A DNA stretch of 64,000 nucleotides from Brooklawnia cerclae (GTDB lineage: Bacteria; Actinomycetota; Actinomycetes; Propionibacteriales; Propionibacteriaceae), in NCBI RefSeq assembly GCF_011758645.1, contig NZ_JAAMOZ010000001.1:2542001-2606000 (forward strand). Reading direction: 5' to 3'. How positions within the stretch are numbered: the stretch's first letter is position 1; every line of letters begins with the position of its first letter. Both the position numbers and the translations under genes were made by a program. This document shows, piece after piece, positions 41,850-50,355 of the stretch. Under the pieces are notes generated by a model, which worked only from the letters and a program-made list of their open reading frames with translations, did not search any database and had not been told where the DNA came from.

Positions 41850-42401
41850 GTGACCGAGCCCAACCCTGGCTTCGACCAGACCCAGCCCCCGGTTCCCGGG
41901 CAGCAGGCGAGCGCGTCCAGCCCGGGCTTCTCCCCCGCCGAGTACTACGGCCAGACGGGATACGCCGCACCCCAGCCCGACTACCTGGCACCAGGCGCCT
42001 CGCTCCCCGGCTACGCCCAGCCCGGCAACGCCCCGGATGCCCGGGACCTCTGGGCGCAACCGGGCAGCCCCTACGGTCAGCAGGTCGCGCCCCGCGATTC
42101 CGGTCCCCTCGACTACGGCTATCCGCCCAACCCGGGCTATGCCGTGGTGCCTGATCATCCCCAGTCGACGCCGGTGCTGGTCTTCGGGATCATCGGCTTG
42201 TTCCTGTTCCCGCCGATGGCCGTCGCGGCGCTCGTGATGGGCAACCGGGCGCGCCGCGACGTGCGCGAACGCCCCGACGCTTATCGCGACTCCGGCAACC
42301 TCACGGCCGGTTGGGTGATGGGGATCATCGGCACCGCCCTGCTGTCCATCTACGCGATGTTCGTCCTGGTGTTCTTCGTCGCGCTCGTGGTCATCGCCTG
42401 A
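41850..42401 (+). CDS. DUF4190-type membrane protein with Pro/Gly-rich N-terminus
   Basis: 183-aa protein. Residues 1-105 are low-complexity, rich in Pro, Gly, Gln and Tyr ('FSPAEYYGQTGYAAPQPDYL'); residues about 108-135 and 158-182 are two membrane helices separated by 'GNRARRDVRERPDAYRDSG', the DUF4190 layout. Function unknown; probably a small membrane protein with a disordered cytosolic tail. GTG 41850 is eight bases after GGGAG; GTG 41841 is in frame. The asparaginase gene starts 17 bases after its stop, so they may be co-transcribed. Confidence 0.75.
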   Translation: MTEPNPGFDQTQPPVPGQQASASSPGFSPAEYYGQTGYAAPQPDYLAPGASLPGYAQPGNAPDARDLWAQPGSPYGQQVAPRDSGPLDYGYPPNPGYAVVPDHPQSTPVLVFGIIGLFLFPPMAVAALVMGNRARRDVRERPDAYRDSGNLTAGWVMGIIGTALLSIYAMFVLVFFVALVVIA

Positions 42402-42418
42402 CGAGCCGGGACGACACG

Positions 42419-43462
42419 ATGACCGACCGGCAGCGTCCTGCGCGCCGTATCGCGGTGCTCGCGACCGGCGGGACGATCGCCTCACGCTCCACGCCGTCGG
42501 GGATCGTCCCCACCCTGTCGGTCACCGAGGTGATCAGTGACGTTCCCGTGCCCGACGAGGTGACCGTCGTCGCACGCGAGATCATGCGCAAGGCGTCACA
42601 GCAGCTCACGATGGCCGACCTGCGCCACATCCAGGACGCCGTCCGCCAGATGCTGGCGCTCACCGGAGAGGACGCGATCGACGGTGTGGTCGTCACGCAC
42701 GGCACCGACACCCTGGAGGAGACGGCCTTCCTACTCGACCTCGTCCACGACGACGAACGACCCGTCGTGGTGACCGGCGCCATGCGAGCCGCGGACTCCC
42801 GCCGCAGCGACGGGCAGACGAACCTCGCGGACGCGATCGCGGTGGCTGCCTCCGACCAGGCCCGGGGAGCGGGAGTTCTCGTGTGTCTCGCGGGTTCGGT
42901 GCTGGCGGCCGAGGGGACGCGCAAGCTGCACACTCTTCGCCTCGACACGTTCGGCTCCGTCGAACTGCCCGGTCCGCTCGGTGGTGTGACGGACGGGGAC
43001 GTCACGATCCCGCTGCGGCGATTCCGGCACCCCCCGCTTCCGCCGGCCGGCGAGGCCTTCGACCGGGTGCGCGTCGACATGGTGATGGTCTTCCCGGGCG
43101 CGGACGACGTCGTGTTGCGTGCCTGCGCCGACGCCGGAGCGTCCGCGGTGGTGCTCCTGGGTGTGGGCAACGGCAACGCCAACGACGAGATCGTCAGCGG
43201 CGTGCGCCGGCTGACCCGGCAGGGCATCGTCGTGGCGGTCGGCAGCCGCGCCCCCTTCGGCCCCACGGTCGCCATGTACGGGGACGGGGGAGGCCAGGAC
43301 CTCGTGGACGCCGGGGCGGTCATGCTGCACGGGCTGCCCCCGACGCAGGCGCGCGTCCTGCTCGCCCTGCTGGCGTCCCAGGGGCTCGACCCCGCCGCCA
43401 TTGCCGAGGCACTGCGCGGCTACACGCACCCCTCCCCCGGGCGCCCACCCGTGTGGCAGTGA
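42419..43462 (+). CDS. L-asparaginase
   Basis: 347-aa asparaginase/glutaminase, hydrolysing asparagine to aspartate and ammonia. The first active Thr is in 'LATGGTIAS' (about residues 14-22), the second in 'VVTHGTDTLEET' (about 87-98), with 'GAMRAADSRRSDGQTNL' and the C-terminal 'GVGNGNANDEI'. There is no signal peptide, so it is cytosolic. ATG 42419 has GAGCCGGGA upstream. Isolated biosynthetically; probably a second gene of the DUF4190 transcript. Confidence 0.9.
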   Translation: MTDRQRPARRIAVLATGGTIASRSTPSGIVPTLSVTEVISDVPVPDEVTVVAREIMRKASQQLTMADLRHIQDAVRQMLALTGEDAIDGVVVTHGTDTLEETAFLLDLVHDDERPVVVTGAMRAADSRRSDGQTNLADAIAVAASDQARGAGVLVCLAGSVLAAEGTRKLHTLRLDTFGSVELPGPLGGVTDGDVTIPLRRFRHPPLPPAGEAFDRVRVDMVMVFPGADDVVLRACADAGASAVVLLGVGNGNANDEIVSGVRRLTRQGIVVAVGSRAPFGPTVAMYGDGGGQDLVDAGAVMLHGLPPTQARVLLALLASQGLDPAAIAEALRGYTHPSPGRPPVWQ

Positions 43463-43577
43463 GGCACACTCGCGTTACGCCCCTGTAAATCGTCATGAGA
43501 AAGGTTGGGCGCCTCGAACCGCGTCAGTCACACTCGAAAGGTAGTTGTACTCCAGTCCCCCCAAGACAGGTACTCCC

Positions 43578-44606
43578 ATGGTCCAGACGATCGGGATCGA
43601 ATCCCTTCTCTCGCAACACGCGCCCAGCCGCCACCTCGACTTCAAGGTCGAGGTCCCCTGTCCGGTCAAGAACCGGTTTCAGGCCGCCTACGAGGCATTC
43701 CTGCGCAAGCAGTACGAGACCACCGGGCGACGGTTCTACAGCTTCGTCCCCTCCATGTGCGGCGAGCATGCCGACGTGCCCGGCACCCTGCGCGACATCG
43801 CGGCCGTCACCTCGGCCGACGATCTGCCGGAGGTCGCCATCGACAGCGCGTCCGGCGCGTTCACCTGCCCCGCTGTCGTCGACCGGTTCGTGCGCACCGG
43901 AGCCTTCCAGCGCATCCACGACCTGTCGGGGGTGCCGTTCCTCAACGGTGCCGAGTTCACCGACCCGTACGGCGCCTACAACGTGATCGCGGTGAATCCC
44001 GAGGTGCTCCTGGTCGACCGCAAGGCATTGGGCGATCGTCCCGTGCCCCGCTCGATCGAGGACCTCCTCGACCCGATCTACACCGACAGCATCTGCATCG
44101 CCGACAGCCACCGGGCCATCGGCACCCGGTTCCTCACCTACATCTACCTCACCTACGGCGAAGAGGGCCTGGACGCGATCGACCGCACGATCGGCACAGC
44201 GCTCAACGGCCCGACAGTGGCCCGCACCGCCGGCCACACCAGTCCGGCACCCGCCGCCATCTACATGGCGCCGTGGGTCTTCGCACAGGGCGCGGTCAAG
44301 CCGGGACGCCTGGAGATCGTCTGGCCGTCCGAGGGTGCCCTGTGCAATCCGACGCTGCTGATGGTGCGCGCCGACCTGAGCCCGGAGAACCAGGCGCTCG
44401 TCGACTTCGCGCTGTCACCCGAACTCGGCGAGGTGTTCGCCACGAGCAACCTGCCGTCCACCGTGCCCGGCGCCCCGAACGTGCTCCCCCGCGGCGCCCG
44501 CGTGCAGTGGCCCGGTTGGGGGCACCTCTTGGACGGCGACCAGGCGTCACTCGACGCGACGCTGATGGCACGCTTCGGCAAGTACCATCGCTCGAACTCC
44601 TGCTAG
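43578..44606 (+). CDS. Periplasmic-binding-protein-fold protein without signal peptide (first gene of a soluble trio)
   Basis: 342-aa protein that looks like an iron-type ABC substrate-binding protein ('GVPFLNGAEFTDPYGAYNVI', 'PRSIEDLLDPIYTDSICIAD', 'VWPSEGALCNPTLLMV', 'NQALVDFALSPELGEVFA'). No N-terminal hydrophobic segment or lipobox is present, so it should stay in the cytosol. It has scattered cysteines ('VEVPCPVKN', 'SMCGEHADVPG', a C-terminal Cys). Seven bases separate it from a HypB/UreG-like GTPase, which in turn overlaps an ABC ATPase; there is no permease. ATG 43578 follows AGACAGG; TTG 43545 is a less likely start. Role unknown; metal or metallocofactor handling is my best guess. 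Confidence 0.65.
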   Translation: MVQTIGIESLLSQHAPSRHLDFKVEVPCPVKNRFQAAYEAFLRKQYETTGRRFYSFVPSMCGEHADVPGTLRDIAAVTSADDLPEVAIDSASGAFTCPAVVDRFVRTGAFQRIHDLSGVPFLNGAEFTDPYGAYNVIAVNPEVLLVDRKALGDRPVPRSIEDLLDPIYTDSICIADSHRAIGTRFLTYIYLTYGEEGLDAIDRTIGTALNGPTVARTAGHTSPAPAAIYMAPWVFAQGAVKPGRLEIVWPSEGALCNPTLLMVRADLSPENQALVDFALSPELGEVFATSNLPSTVPGAPNVLPRGARVQWPGWGHLLDGDQASLDATLMARFGKYHRSNSC

Positions 44607-44613
44607 GGGCTCG

Positions 44614-45303
44614 GTGAAGTTCGTCACTGTCGCGGGCCCGCCGAGTTCGGGCAAGACCTCGGTCATCCTCAGGACCATCGACCACCTGCGCGAGCGCGGG
44701 CTGGACACGGGGGTGATCAAGTTCGACTGCCTGAGCTCGTCGGACGCCGGCACCTATCGTCGTCACGGGGTGACCGCCAAGGTCGGCCTGGCCGGAAGCC
44801 TGTGCCCCGACCACTTCTTCATCACCAACGTCGACCAGGCGCTCCAGTGGGGGCAACGCCAGGGTTTCGACGTGCTGGTCAGTGAGAGCGCGGGCCTGTG
44901 CAACCGGTGCTCGCCGCACGTGAGGGACGTGCTCGCAGTGTGCGTGATCGACAATCTCTCGGGCATCTCGACCCCCGACAAGATCGGTCCCATGCTGCGG
45001 TTCGCCGACGTCATCGTGGTCACCAAGGGCGACATCGTCTCCCAGGCCGAACGGGAGGTCTTCACCGCGCGCATCCGTCAGGTGAACCGGCTGGCCCGCA
45101 TCCTCACGGTGAACGGGATCACCGGGCAGGGGTCGTTCGCGCTCAGCCGGTGCATCGCTGAGGCAGCCACGACCGATTCCCTGATCGGCAACTTCCTGCG
45201 GTTCTCCCTGCCATCGGCGCTGTGCTCCTACTGCATCGGGCAGACCCGCATCGACCCGGCCTTCCAGGCGGGCAACCTGCGCCGGATCAGGTTCGACGAA
45301 TGA
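44614..45303 (+). CDS. HypB/UreG-like (SIMIBI) GTPase with CxxC motifs (second gene of the trio)
   Basis: 229-aa P-loop GTPase. Walker A 'AGPPSSGKTS' at residues 7-16, an 'SESAGL' switch motif and 'VTKGD' in the base-recognition position follow nickel metallochaperone GTPases (HypB, UreG, CooC relatives). Directly after the switch is 'CNRCSPH', and near the C-terminus 'CSYCIG': two CxxC pairs that could hold a metal. GTG 44614 lies 7 bases after the previous stop, with GGGG upstream; its stop overlaps the next ATG. It is not near hydrogenase or urease genes in this window. Confidence 0.7.
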   Translation: MKFVTVAGPPSSGKTSVILRTIDHLRERGLDTGVIKFDCLSSSDAGTYRRHGVTAKVGLAGSLCPDHFFITNVDQALQWGQRQGFDVLVSESAGLCNRCSPHVRDVLAVCVIDNLSGISTPDKIGPMLRFADVIVVTKGDIVSQAEREVFTARIRQVNRLARILTVNGITGQGSFALSRCIAEAATTDSLIGNFLRFSLPSALCSYCIGQTRIDPAFQAGNLRRIRFDE

Positions 45304-46385
45304 CACTCATCCCGCCCGATCTCGCCACCGATCTCCTCGTCCGCCGCTCGATCGCCGAGTTGATCGCCGAGTACCCCTACGTCGAGAACTACTTCGCGGC
45401 GATCCGGCTGGACGTCATGGACCCCAGCCGGTCGGTGGTCGAGGTTCTGGGCGACCATCCCGAGGAGTATTTCGCCGACTACGGGCTCAGCAAGGCCGAC
45501 TTCGCCACCAGCATCGTCGCGTTCGTCGAGCAGGTACTGTCGCAAGGCCCCGACGAACTGGGGACGATCACCTCGCTCACCCTGCTTCCCGGCCACGACA
45601 AGGCAGGACGCCCAGAGGCGTGCGGGCTGGTCGTCCGTGCCGGAGAGGTGACCTGCATCGTCGGGCCGACAGGCTCGGGCAAGTCACGGCTGCTCGAAGA
45701 CATCGAATGTCTCGCCCAGGGCGACACCCCGACCGGACGCCGGGTGCTGGTGAACGGTGCGGAACCCTCCGACGAGCAGCGATACGACCTCGGTCACCGG
45801 TTGGTCGCTCAGCTGACCCAGAACATGAACTTCGTCATCGATCTGCCGGTCGGCGAGTTCATCGTCCTGCACGCTGAGAGCCGCGACGTGCCGATGCCCG
45901 ATGAGGTCGCCACGCGGGTGATCGAGTGCGCCAACACCCTGGCCGGGGAACCCATCAACCCCGCCACGCCCGTGACCCAGCTGTCGGGCGGGCAGTCTCG
46001 GGCCCTCATGATCGCCGACACCGCGCTGCTGTCCGCCTCGCCGATCGTCCTGGTCGACGAGATCGAGAACGCCGGAATCGACCGCCGCAAGGCACTCGAC
46101 CTGCTGGTGGGTGCCGACAAGATCGTCCTGATGTCGACCCACGACCCGATCCTGGCCCTGTTGGGCGACCGTCGCGCGGTGATCGAGAACGGCGCGATAC
46201 GCGACGTCCTGGACGCCTCGGACGCCGAGCTCGCCAACCTCGCCTTCCTCACCGACCTGGACGAGCACCTCGGAGCACTCCGGGAGCGGATCAGGGCGGG
46301 CGAGCGCATCGAGGAGGATCTCGCCGCCGCCTTCATGACCGGGCCGCTCAGGCTCCGGCGAGGAACTCCGACGCCACCTGGCTGA
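45300..46385 (+). CDS. ABC ATPase with N-terminal helical domain, no permease (third gene of the trio)
   Basis: 361-aa protein. Residues 1-85 form a small helical domain ('RRSIAELIAEYPYVENYF') resembling DUF1858-type modules. The ABC core follows: Walker A 'GPTGSGKSR' (about 121), Q-loop 'AQLTQNMNF', signature 'LSGGQSRALM', Walker B 'PIVLVDEIENAGI' and H-loop 'LMSTHDP'. The Walker B context is like that of soluble rather than transport ABC proteins, and no membrane gene is linked. ATG 45300 overlaps the GTPase stop (ATGA). The last 38 bases overlap the convergent aminopeptidase gene. It probably works with the two upstream proteins on a soluble target. Confidence 0.7.
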   Translation: MTLIPPDLATDLLVRRSIAELIAEYPYVENYFAAIRLDVMDPSRSVVEVLGDHPEEYFADYGLSKADFATSIVAFVEQVLSQGPDELGTITSLTLLPGHDKAGRPEACGLVVRAGEVTCIVGPTGSGKSRLLEDIECLAQGDTPTGRRVLVNGAEPSDEQRYDLGHRLVAQLTQNMNFVIDLPVGEFIVLHAESRDVPMPDEVATRVIECANTLAGEPINPATPVTQLSGGQSRALMIADTALLSASPIVLVDEIENAGIDRRKALDLLVGADKIVLMSTHDPILALLGDRRAVIENGAIRDVLDASDAELANLAFLTDLDEHLGALRERIRAGERIEEDLAAAFMTGPLRLRRGTPTPPG

Positions 46386-47610
46386 GCATCGCGGGGTCGT
46401 GAACCCCGCACGTCTCGCGGATGGAATGCATCGCCCAGACCGCGATGCCCGCGTCCACCGTGCGAAGCCCCGACCGCGTCGACGACAGGGGGCCCAGGCT
46501 CGACCCCCCGGGCACGTCGTTGTTGTTCACGAACACCTGAGACGGCACGCCGGCCGCACGGCATGCCCGCCGCCACACCGCGGTCGAGGCTGCGTCGGTG
46601 GCGTAGCGCATGGCCGCGCTCCACTTCAGCACGGGCCCCCCGTTGAGCCTCGGCCAGGCGACCGGGTCGTGCCGGTCGGGGCGGTTGGGGTGGACGGCAT
46701 GGGTGACATCGGCCGACAGGCACCATCCGCGGCGCAACCAGGCCGTGTGCCGGTCGGGCGACCACGACCGGGCATCCGACAGGCGGACGAGCACGTCGTC
46801 CAGCAGCGAACCCGACGCCCCCGTGAGCGTTTGTGATCCGATCTCCTCGTGGTCGAACGCCACGAGGAACTGGAGGTCGTTCGTGCGCTCCGCGCGCAGG
46901 ATCGCCGTCAGCCCGGAGTGCACCGACGCGAGGTTGTCGAGACGGGCCGAGGCCAGAAAATCCCCGTCCGTGCCGAACACCGCGGGCCCCTGGGCCGGGA
47001 CGAGGAACAGGTCGTACCCGCCGACCGCGTCCGCGTCCAGGCCGACCCGGCGCCACACGTGCTCCTCGATGGTCCGCCCGTTCTCCAGGGTGAACACCGG
47101 CATCAGGTCGCGCTGGGCATCTATCGCCAGCCCGTCGCGCTGACTACGGTCGAGGTGGACCGCGAGGTCGGGCACGATCGCGATCGCCTCGGTGCGCACG
47201 AGTCGCTCGACCCCGTCGAGGCCCACGACGCGTCCGGCGACCGCCAGCTCACGATCGAACCAGGTGTGCAGGATCGGGCCGCCGTAGACCTCCACGTTCG
47301 CCAGCGGGTACCCGGCGCGCTCGAACGGTCCGGACGGTTTCAGCTTCAGCCCGGGAGAGTCCGTGTGACAGGCGAAGACGCGCAGGCCGGTGGTCTCGTC
47401 CCAGATGCGCGGAGCCACCCAGGCCGCCACCGCCCCGTCCCGGACGACGAAGGCGCGCGTCTCCTGCTCGTCCCAGGGCAGGCGTTCGTCGAGCTGGGTG
47501 AACCCGGCGGCCCGCAGCGCTGCGGCCATCGCCTCGGCGGCATGGTACGAGGTCGGCGAGGCGCCCAGGAAGTCGACGAGGCTGGCGAGATATTCGTCCG
47601 GATACGGCAT
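46348..47610 (-). CDS. M18 family aspartyl aminopeptidase
   Basis: 420-aa cytosolic zinc aminopeptidase that removes N-terminal acidic residues. Zinc and catalytic motifs of M18 are intact: 'ACHTDSPGLKLKP' (about 80), 'ASARLDNLASV', 'VAFDHEEIGSQT' (Glu pair, about 275) and 'VNNNDVPGGSSLGPLSS' with 'AMHSIRE' near the end. ATG 47610 has TACCGT seven bases upstream (47618-47623), and GAGG between, so it may be leaderless. Convergent overlap of 38 bases with the ABC ATPase gene. Confidence 0.92.
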   Translation of the reverse strand: MPYPDEYLASLVDFLGASPTSYHAAEAMAAALRAAGFTQLDERLPWDEQETRAFVVRDGAVAAWVAPRIWDETTGLRVFACHTDSPGLKLKPSGPFERAGYPLANVEVYGGPILHTWFDRELAVAGRVVGLDGVERLVRTEAIAIVPDLAVHLDRSQRDGLAIDAQRDLMPVFTLENGRTIEEHVWRRVGLDADAVGGYDLFLVPAQGPAVFGTDGDFLASARLDNLASVHSGLTAILRAERTNDLQFLVAFDHEEIGSQTLTGASGSLLDDVLVRLSDARSWSPDRHTAWLRRGWCLSADVTHAVHPNRPDRHDPVAWPRLNGGPVLKWSAAMRYATDAASTAVWRRACRAAGVPSQVFVNNNDVPGGSSLGPLSSTRSGLRTVDAGIAVWAMHSIRETCGVHDPAMLSQVASEFLAGA

Positions 47611-47725
47611 GGTCCTCACGGTAGACGACGGTGGGCGGGCGCCCAACCCGTGGGTTCGCACCCGGGCGCACGGTTTCCGGCAGGGGTGCGCGGAATTGTC
47701 AGAGGCCTGCGGCACAGTAGAGGCC

Positions 47726-49318
47726 ATGGATGCGATGAGCCTGCTTCTGTTGGTGATGGCCCTACTGATCGGCGCCGGGGCCGGGGCCGTCGTCATGCGC
47801 GCGGTGGGACGCAGCGGGCAGCAGGTCGCCGACGTCCGTGGCGAGGCCCGGCGCACCGAGGAGCTCGCCGGCCTGCGGACGCAGGTGGCCCAGGCCCAGG
47901 CGCTGCAGTCGCAGGCGCAGGCCGATGCCTCCGCGGCGCGTTCCGAGCTGTCGCAGGCCCGGGCCGACATCGCCCGCACCGAGACCGAGAAGGCGTTGGC
48001 TCGCCAGCAGGTGGCCGAGGCCAGGGCGGCTGCGGAACAGGCCCGCGCCGACCAGGCGGGAGTGGAGGCGCGCCTCGCGGCGGCGGTGGCCGAGCGCGAC
48101 ACGGCGCGCAAGCTCGCCGAGGAGCTCCGCGCCGACCGCGAGACGCAGGTCAACCAGTTCAAGGTGCTGTCGTCCGAGACCCTCAAGGAGCAGGGCAGGC
48201 AGGCCGACGCGGTCGCCCAGCAGCGATTGCAGGCGACCCGCGACGCGATGGCCCCGGTGGAGAAGAACCTCGCCGCGCTCAACGAGCGTCTCACCCAGGT
48301 GGAGAAGGACCGCTCCGAGCTGGCCGCCGGCCTGCGCGAGCAGGTCAAGACCGTCGTGACCACCAGCGAGAACCTGCGCCGCGAGACCAACGCGCTGACG
48401 ACCGCTCTGCGCAAGCCGCAGGTGCGCGGCGCCTGGGGCGAGTTGCAGCTCAAGCGCGTCGTTGAGATCTCGGGGATGCTCGACCACTGCGACTTCTACG
48501 AGCAGGCGAGCGACCAGACCACCTCGGACGCCCGCATCCGGCCCGACATGAAGGTGATGCTCGGCGACGACAAGTTCATCTACGTCGACTCGAAGGTGCC
48601 GCTCAGCGCCTTCCTGGATGCGATGGAGACCACGGACGACGACATCCGGGCCGCCCGGTTGCAGCAGTTCGCCGACAACGTCAAGAGCCACATCGACCAG
48701 TTGTCGGCCAAGGAGTACTGGAAGTCCGACACCCATTCGCCGGAGTTCGTCGTGCTGTTCATCCCGAGTGAGTCGCTGGCATCCGAGGCGCTCGCCCAGC
48801 GTCCGACACTGCTCGAGTACGCGACGGGCAAGAACATCGTCCTGGCATCCCCGACCACCCTGATCGGGTTGCTGCGATCGGTCGCCTACGGGTGGAAGCA
48901 GGCTGCCCTGGCCGATTCCGCCGCGGAAGTCTTCGCGCTGGGACGTGAGCTGTACGACCGCCTGGCGACCATGGGCACCAACTTCAACAAGCTGGGACGC
49001 TCGCTGCAGTCGTCGGTCAACGCCTACAACAGCACCCTCGGCTCGCTGGAGACGCGCGTGTTCGTGAGCGCGCGCCGGTTCCGCGACCTGCAGGTCACCG
49101 ACAAGGACTTCGCCGAGGTCAAGGGGCTGGAGCAGACGACCCGCCTGTTGTCGGCACCCGAGTTGCTGGCCGATGCGGCGCGGGACGATGATCACACGCC
49201 CACCGGCGTCGGCCCGGCCGACGAGTTGCGTGAGATCGCCCCGGTTCAGCCCTCGGTGGCCGAGCTCGTGGACGAGCAGCAGCCGAGCGACCCCGCCCCC
49301 TGGCGTCAGCTCGGCTGA
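47726..49318 (+). CDS. rmuC: RmuC family DNA recombination limiting protein
   Basis: 530-aa protein. One N-terminal membrane helix ('[20 protein letters not shown]'), an Ala/Glu/Arg-rich coiled coil from about 30 to 215, and the RmuC nuclease-like domain ('[20 protein letters not shown]', '[14 protein letters not shown]', '[12 protein letters not shown]', '[14 protein letters not shown]'). RmuC homologues limit inversions and act in DNA-junction processing. ATG 47726 is supported by CACAGT seven bases upstream (leaderless). Same strand as IspH, 35 bases before it. Confidence 0.9.
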   Translation: MDAMSLLLLVMALLIGAGAGAVVMRAVGRSGQQVADVRGEARRTEELAGLRTQVAQAQALQSQAQADASAARSELSQARADIARTETEKALARQQVAEARAAAEQARADQAGVEARLAAAVAERDTARKLAEELRADRETQVNQFKVLSSETLKEQGRQADAVAQQRLQATRDAMAPVEKNLAALNERLTQVEKDRSELAAGLREQVKTVVTTSENLRRETNALTTALRKPQVRGAWGELQLKRVVEISGMLDHCDFYEQASDQTTSDARIRPDMKVMLGDDKFIYVDSKVPLSAFLDAMETTDDDIRAARLQQFADNVKSHIDQLSAKEYWKSDTHSPEFVVLFIPSESLASEALAQRPTLLEYATGKNIVLASPTTLIGLLRSVAYGWKQAALADSAAEVFALGRELYDRLATMGTNFNKLGRSLQSSVNAYNSTLGSLETRVFVSARRFRDLQVTDKDFAEVKGLEQTTRLLSAPELLADAARDDDHTPTGVGPADELREIAPVQPSVAELVDEQQPSDPAPWRQLG

Positions 49319-49340
49319 GCCGTCCAGTGGTGGCCCCATC

Positions 49341-49346
49341 TAGACT
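49341..49346 (+). promoter_or_regulatory. -10 box of leaderless ispH
   Basis: TAGACT, seven bases before GTG 49354; no ribosome site. It argues for this GTG rather than the upstream in-frame ATG at 49330. Confidence 0.6.
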
Positions 49347-49353
49347 TGCCCCC

Positions 49354-50355
49354 GTGACCGAACCTGATCTCAGGGCCCCCGCCCCGCCTGCCACGGACAC
49401 CGACAGGCGTGTGGTCGTCGCCGCACCCCGCGGGTACTGCGCCGGCGTCGACCGTGCGGTGGTGACCGTGGAGAAGGCGCTGGAACAGTTCGGCCGGCCC
49501 GTCTACGTGCGCAAACAGATCGTCCACAACAAGCACGTCGTCCAGACCCTGGAGGCCAAGGGCGCGATCTTCGTCGACGAGCTCGACGAGGTGCCCAGCG
49601 GCGAACTCGTCATCTTTTCGGCCCACGGAGTCTCGCCCCAGGTTCGCGCCGAGGCGCAGGCACGGGGGCTGCGCACCATCGACGCCACCTGCCCGCTGGT
49701 CACAAAGGTGCACCACGAGGCCAAGCGCTTCGCGGGCCAGGGCCTGCCCATCCTGCTGATCGGCCACGGCGGGCACGAGGAGGTCGAGGGGACGACCGGT
49801 GAGGCGCCCGACAGCATCGTCCTCGTCGAGACCCCCGACGACGTCGACGACGTCGAGTTGCCCACCGGGCAACCGGTGGCCTGGCTGTCGCAGACCACGC
49901 TGAGCGTCGACGAGACGGCCCAGACGGTCGGCCGGCTGCGCGATCGGTTCCCGCAGCTCGTCGATCCGCCGTCCGACGACATCTGCTACGCCACACAGAA
50001 CCGGCAGGACGCCGTCAAGCAGATCGCGGCCCACTGCGACCTCATGATCGTGGTCGGTTCGCGGAACTCGTCCAACTCGGTCCGGCTGGTCGAGGTCGCG
50101 CTGGAGGCCGGCGCGAAAGCCGCCCGGCGGGTGGACGATGCGTCCGAGCTCGACCCCGCCTGGTTGACCGAGGCCCGCAACATCGGGGTCACCTCCGGCG
50201 CATCGGTTCCCGAGCGCCTCGTCCAGGGCGTCCTCGACCGCCTGGTCGAACTCGGCTACCCCGTGGCCGAGGAGGAGCGTCTCGTGGACGAGTCCCTGAG
50301 CTTCTCACTGCCACCGCAGCTGCGGCCGCACGATCAGCGGGGCCGGCGCCGCTGA
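49354..50355 (+). CDS. ispH: 4-hydroxy-3-methylbut-2-enyl diphosphate reductase
   Basis: 333-aa iron-sulfur enzyme of the last step of the MEP isoprenoid pathway. The three cluster cysteines are in '[12 protein letters not shown]', '[11 protein letters not shown]' and '[11 protein letters not shown]'; 'SAHGVSP' and '[11 protein letters not shown]' carry substrate-binding His residues, and '[14 protein letters not shown]' the SxN motif. GTG 49354 is a leaderless start. Its TGA shares a base with the xseA ATG (TGATG), so ispH-xseA-xseB form one operon. Confidence 0.96.
   Translation: MTEPDLRAPAPPATDTDRRVVVAAPRGYCAGVDRAVVTVEKALEQFGRPVYVRKQIVHNKHVVQTLEAKGAIFVDELDEVPSGELVIFSAHGVSPQVRAEAQARGLRTIDATCPLVTKVHHEAKRFAGQGLPILLIGHGGHEEVEGTTGEAPDSIVLVETPDDVDDVELPTGQPVAWLSQTTLSVDETAQTVGRLRDRFPQLVDPPSDDICYATQNRQDAVKQIAAHCDLMIVVGSRNSSNSVRLVEVALEAGAKAARRVDDASELDPAWLTEARNIGVTSGASVPERLVQGVLDRLVELGYPVAEEERLVDESLSFSLPPQLRPHDQRGRRR

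Noticed and set aside
43545-43577. TTG 43545 as start of the signal-less binding protein
   Set aside because: It has AAAGG nearby, but adds only 11 Pro/Ser residues and no signal peptide, and ATG 43578 gives the expected N-terminus; either way no secretion signal appears.
43463-43577. Leader peptide or riboswitch before the soluble trio
   Set aside because: A weak GTAAAT box and an ATG are present, but the resulting frame does not close before the gene and shows no codon run; no consistent structure.
47618-47725. Bidirectional operator between M18 peptidase and rmuC
   Set aside because: Both promoters are plausible but no dyad or repeat stands out.
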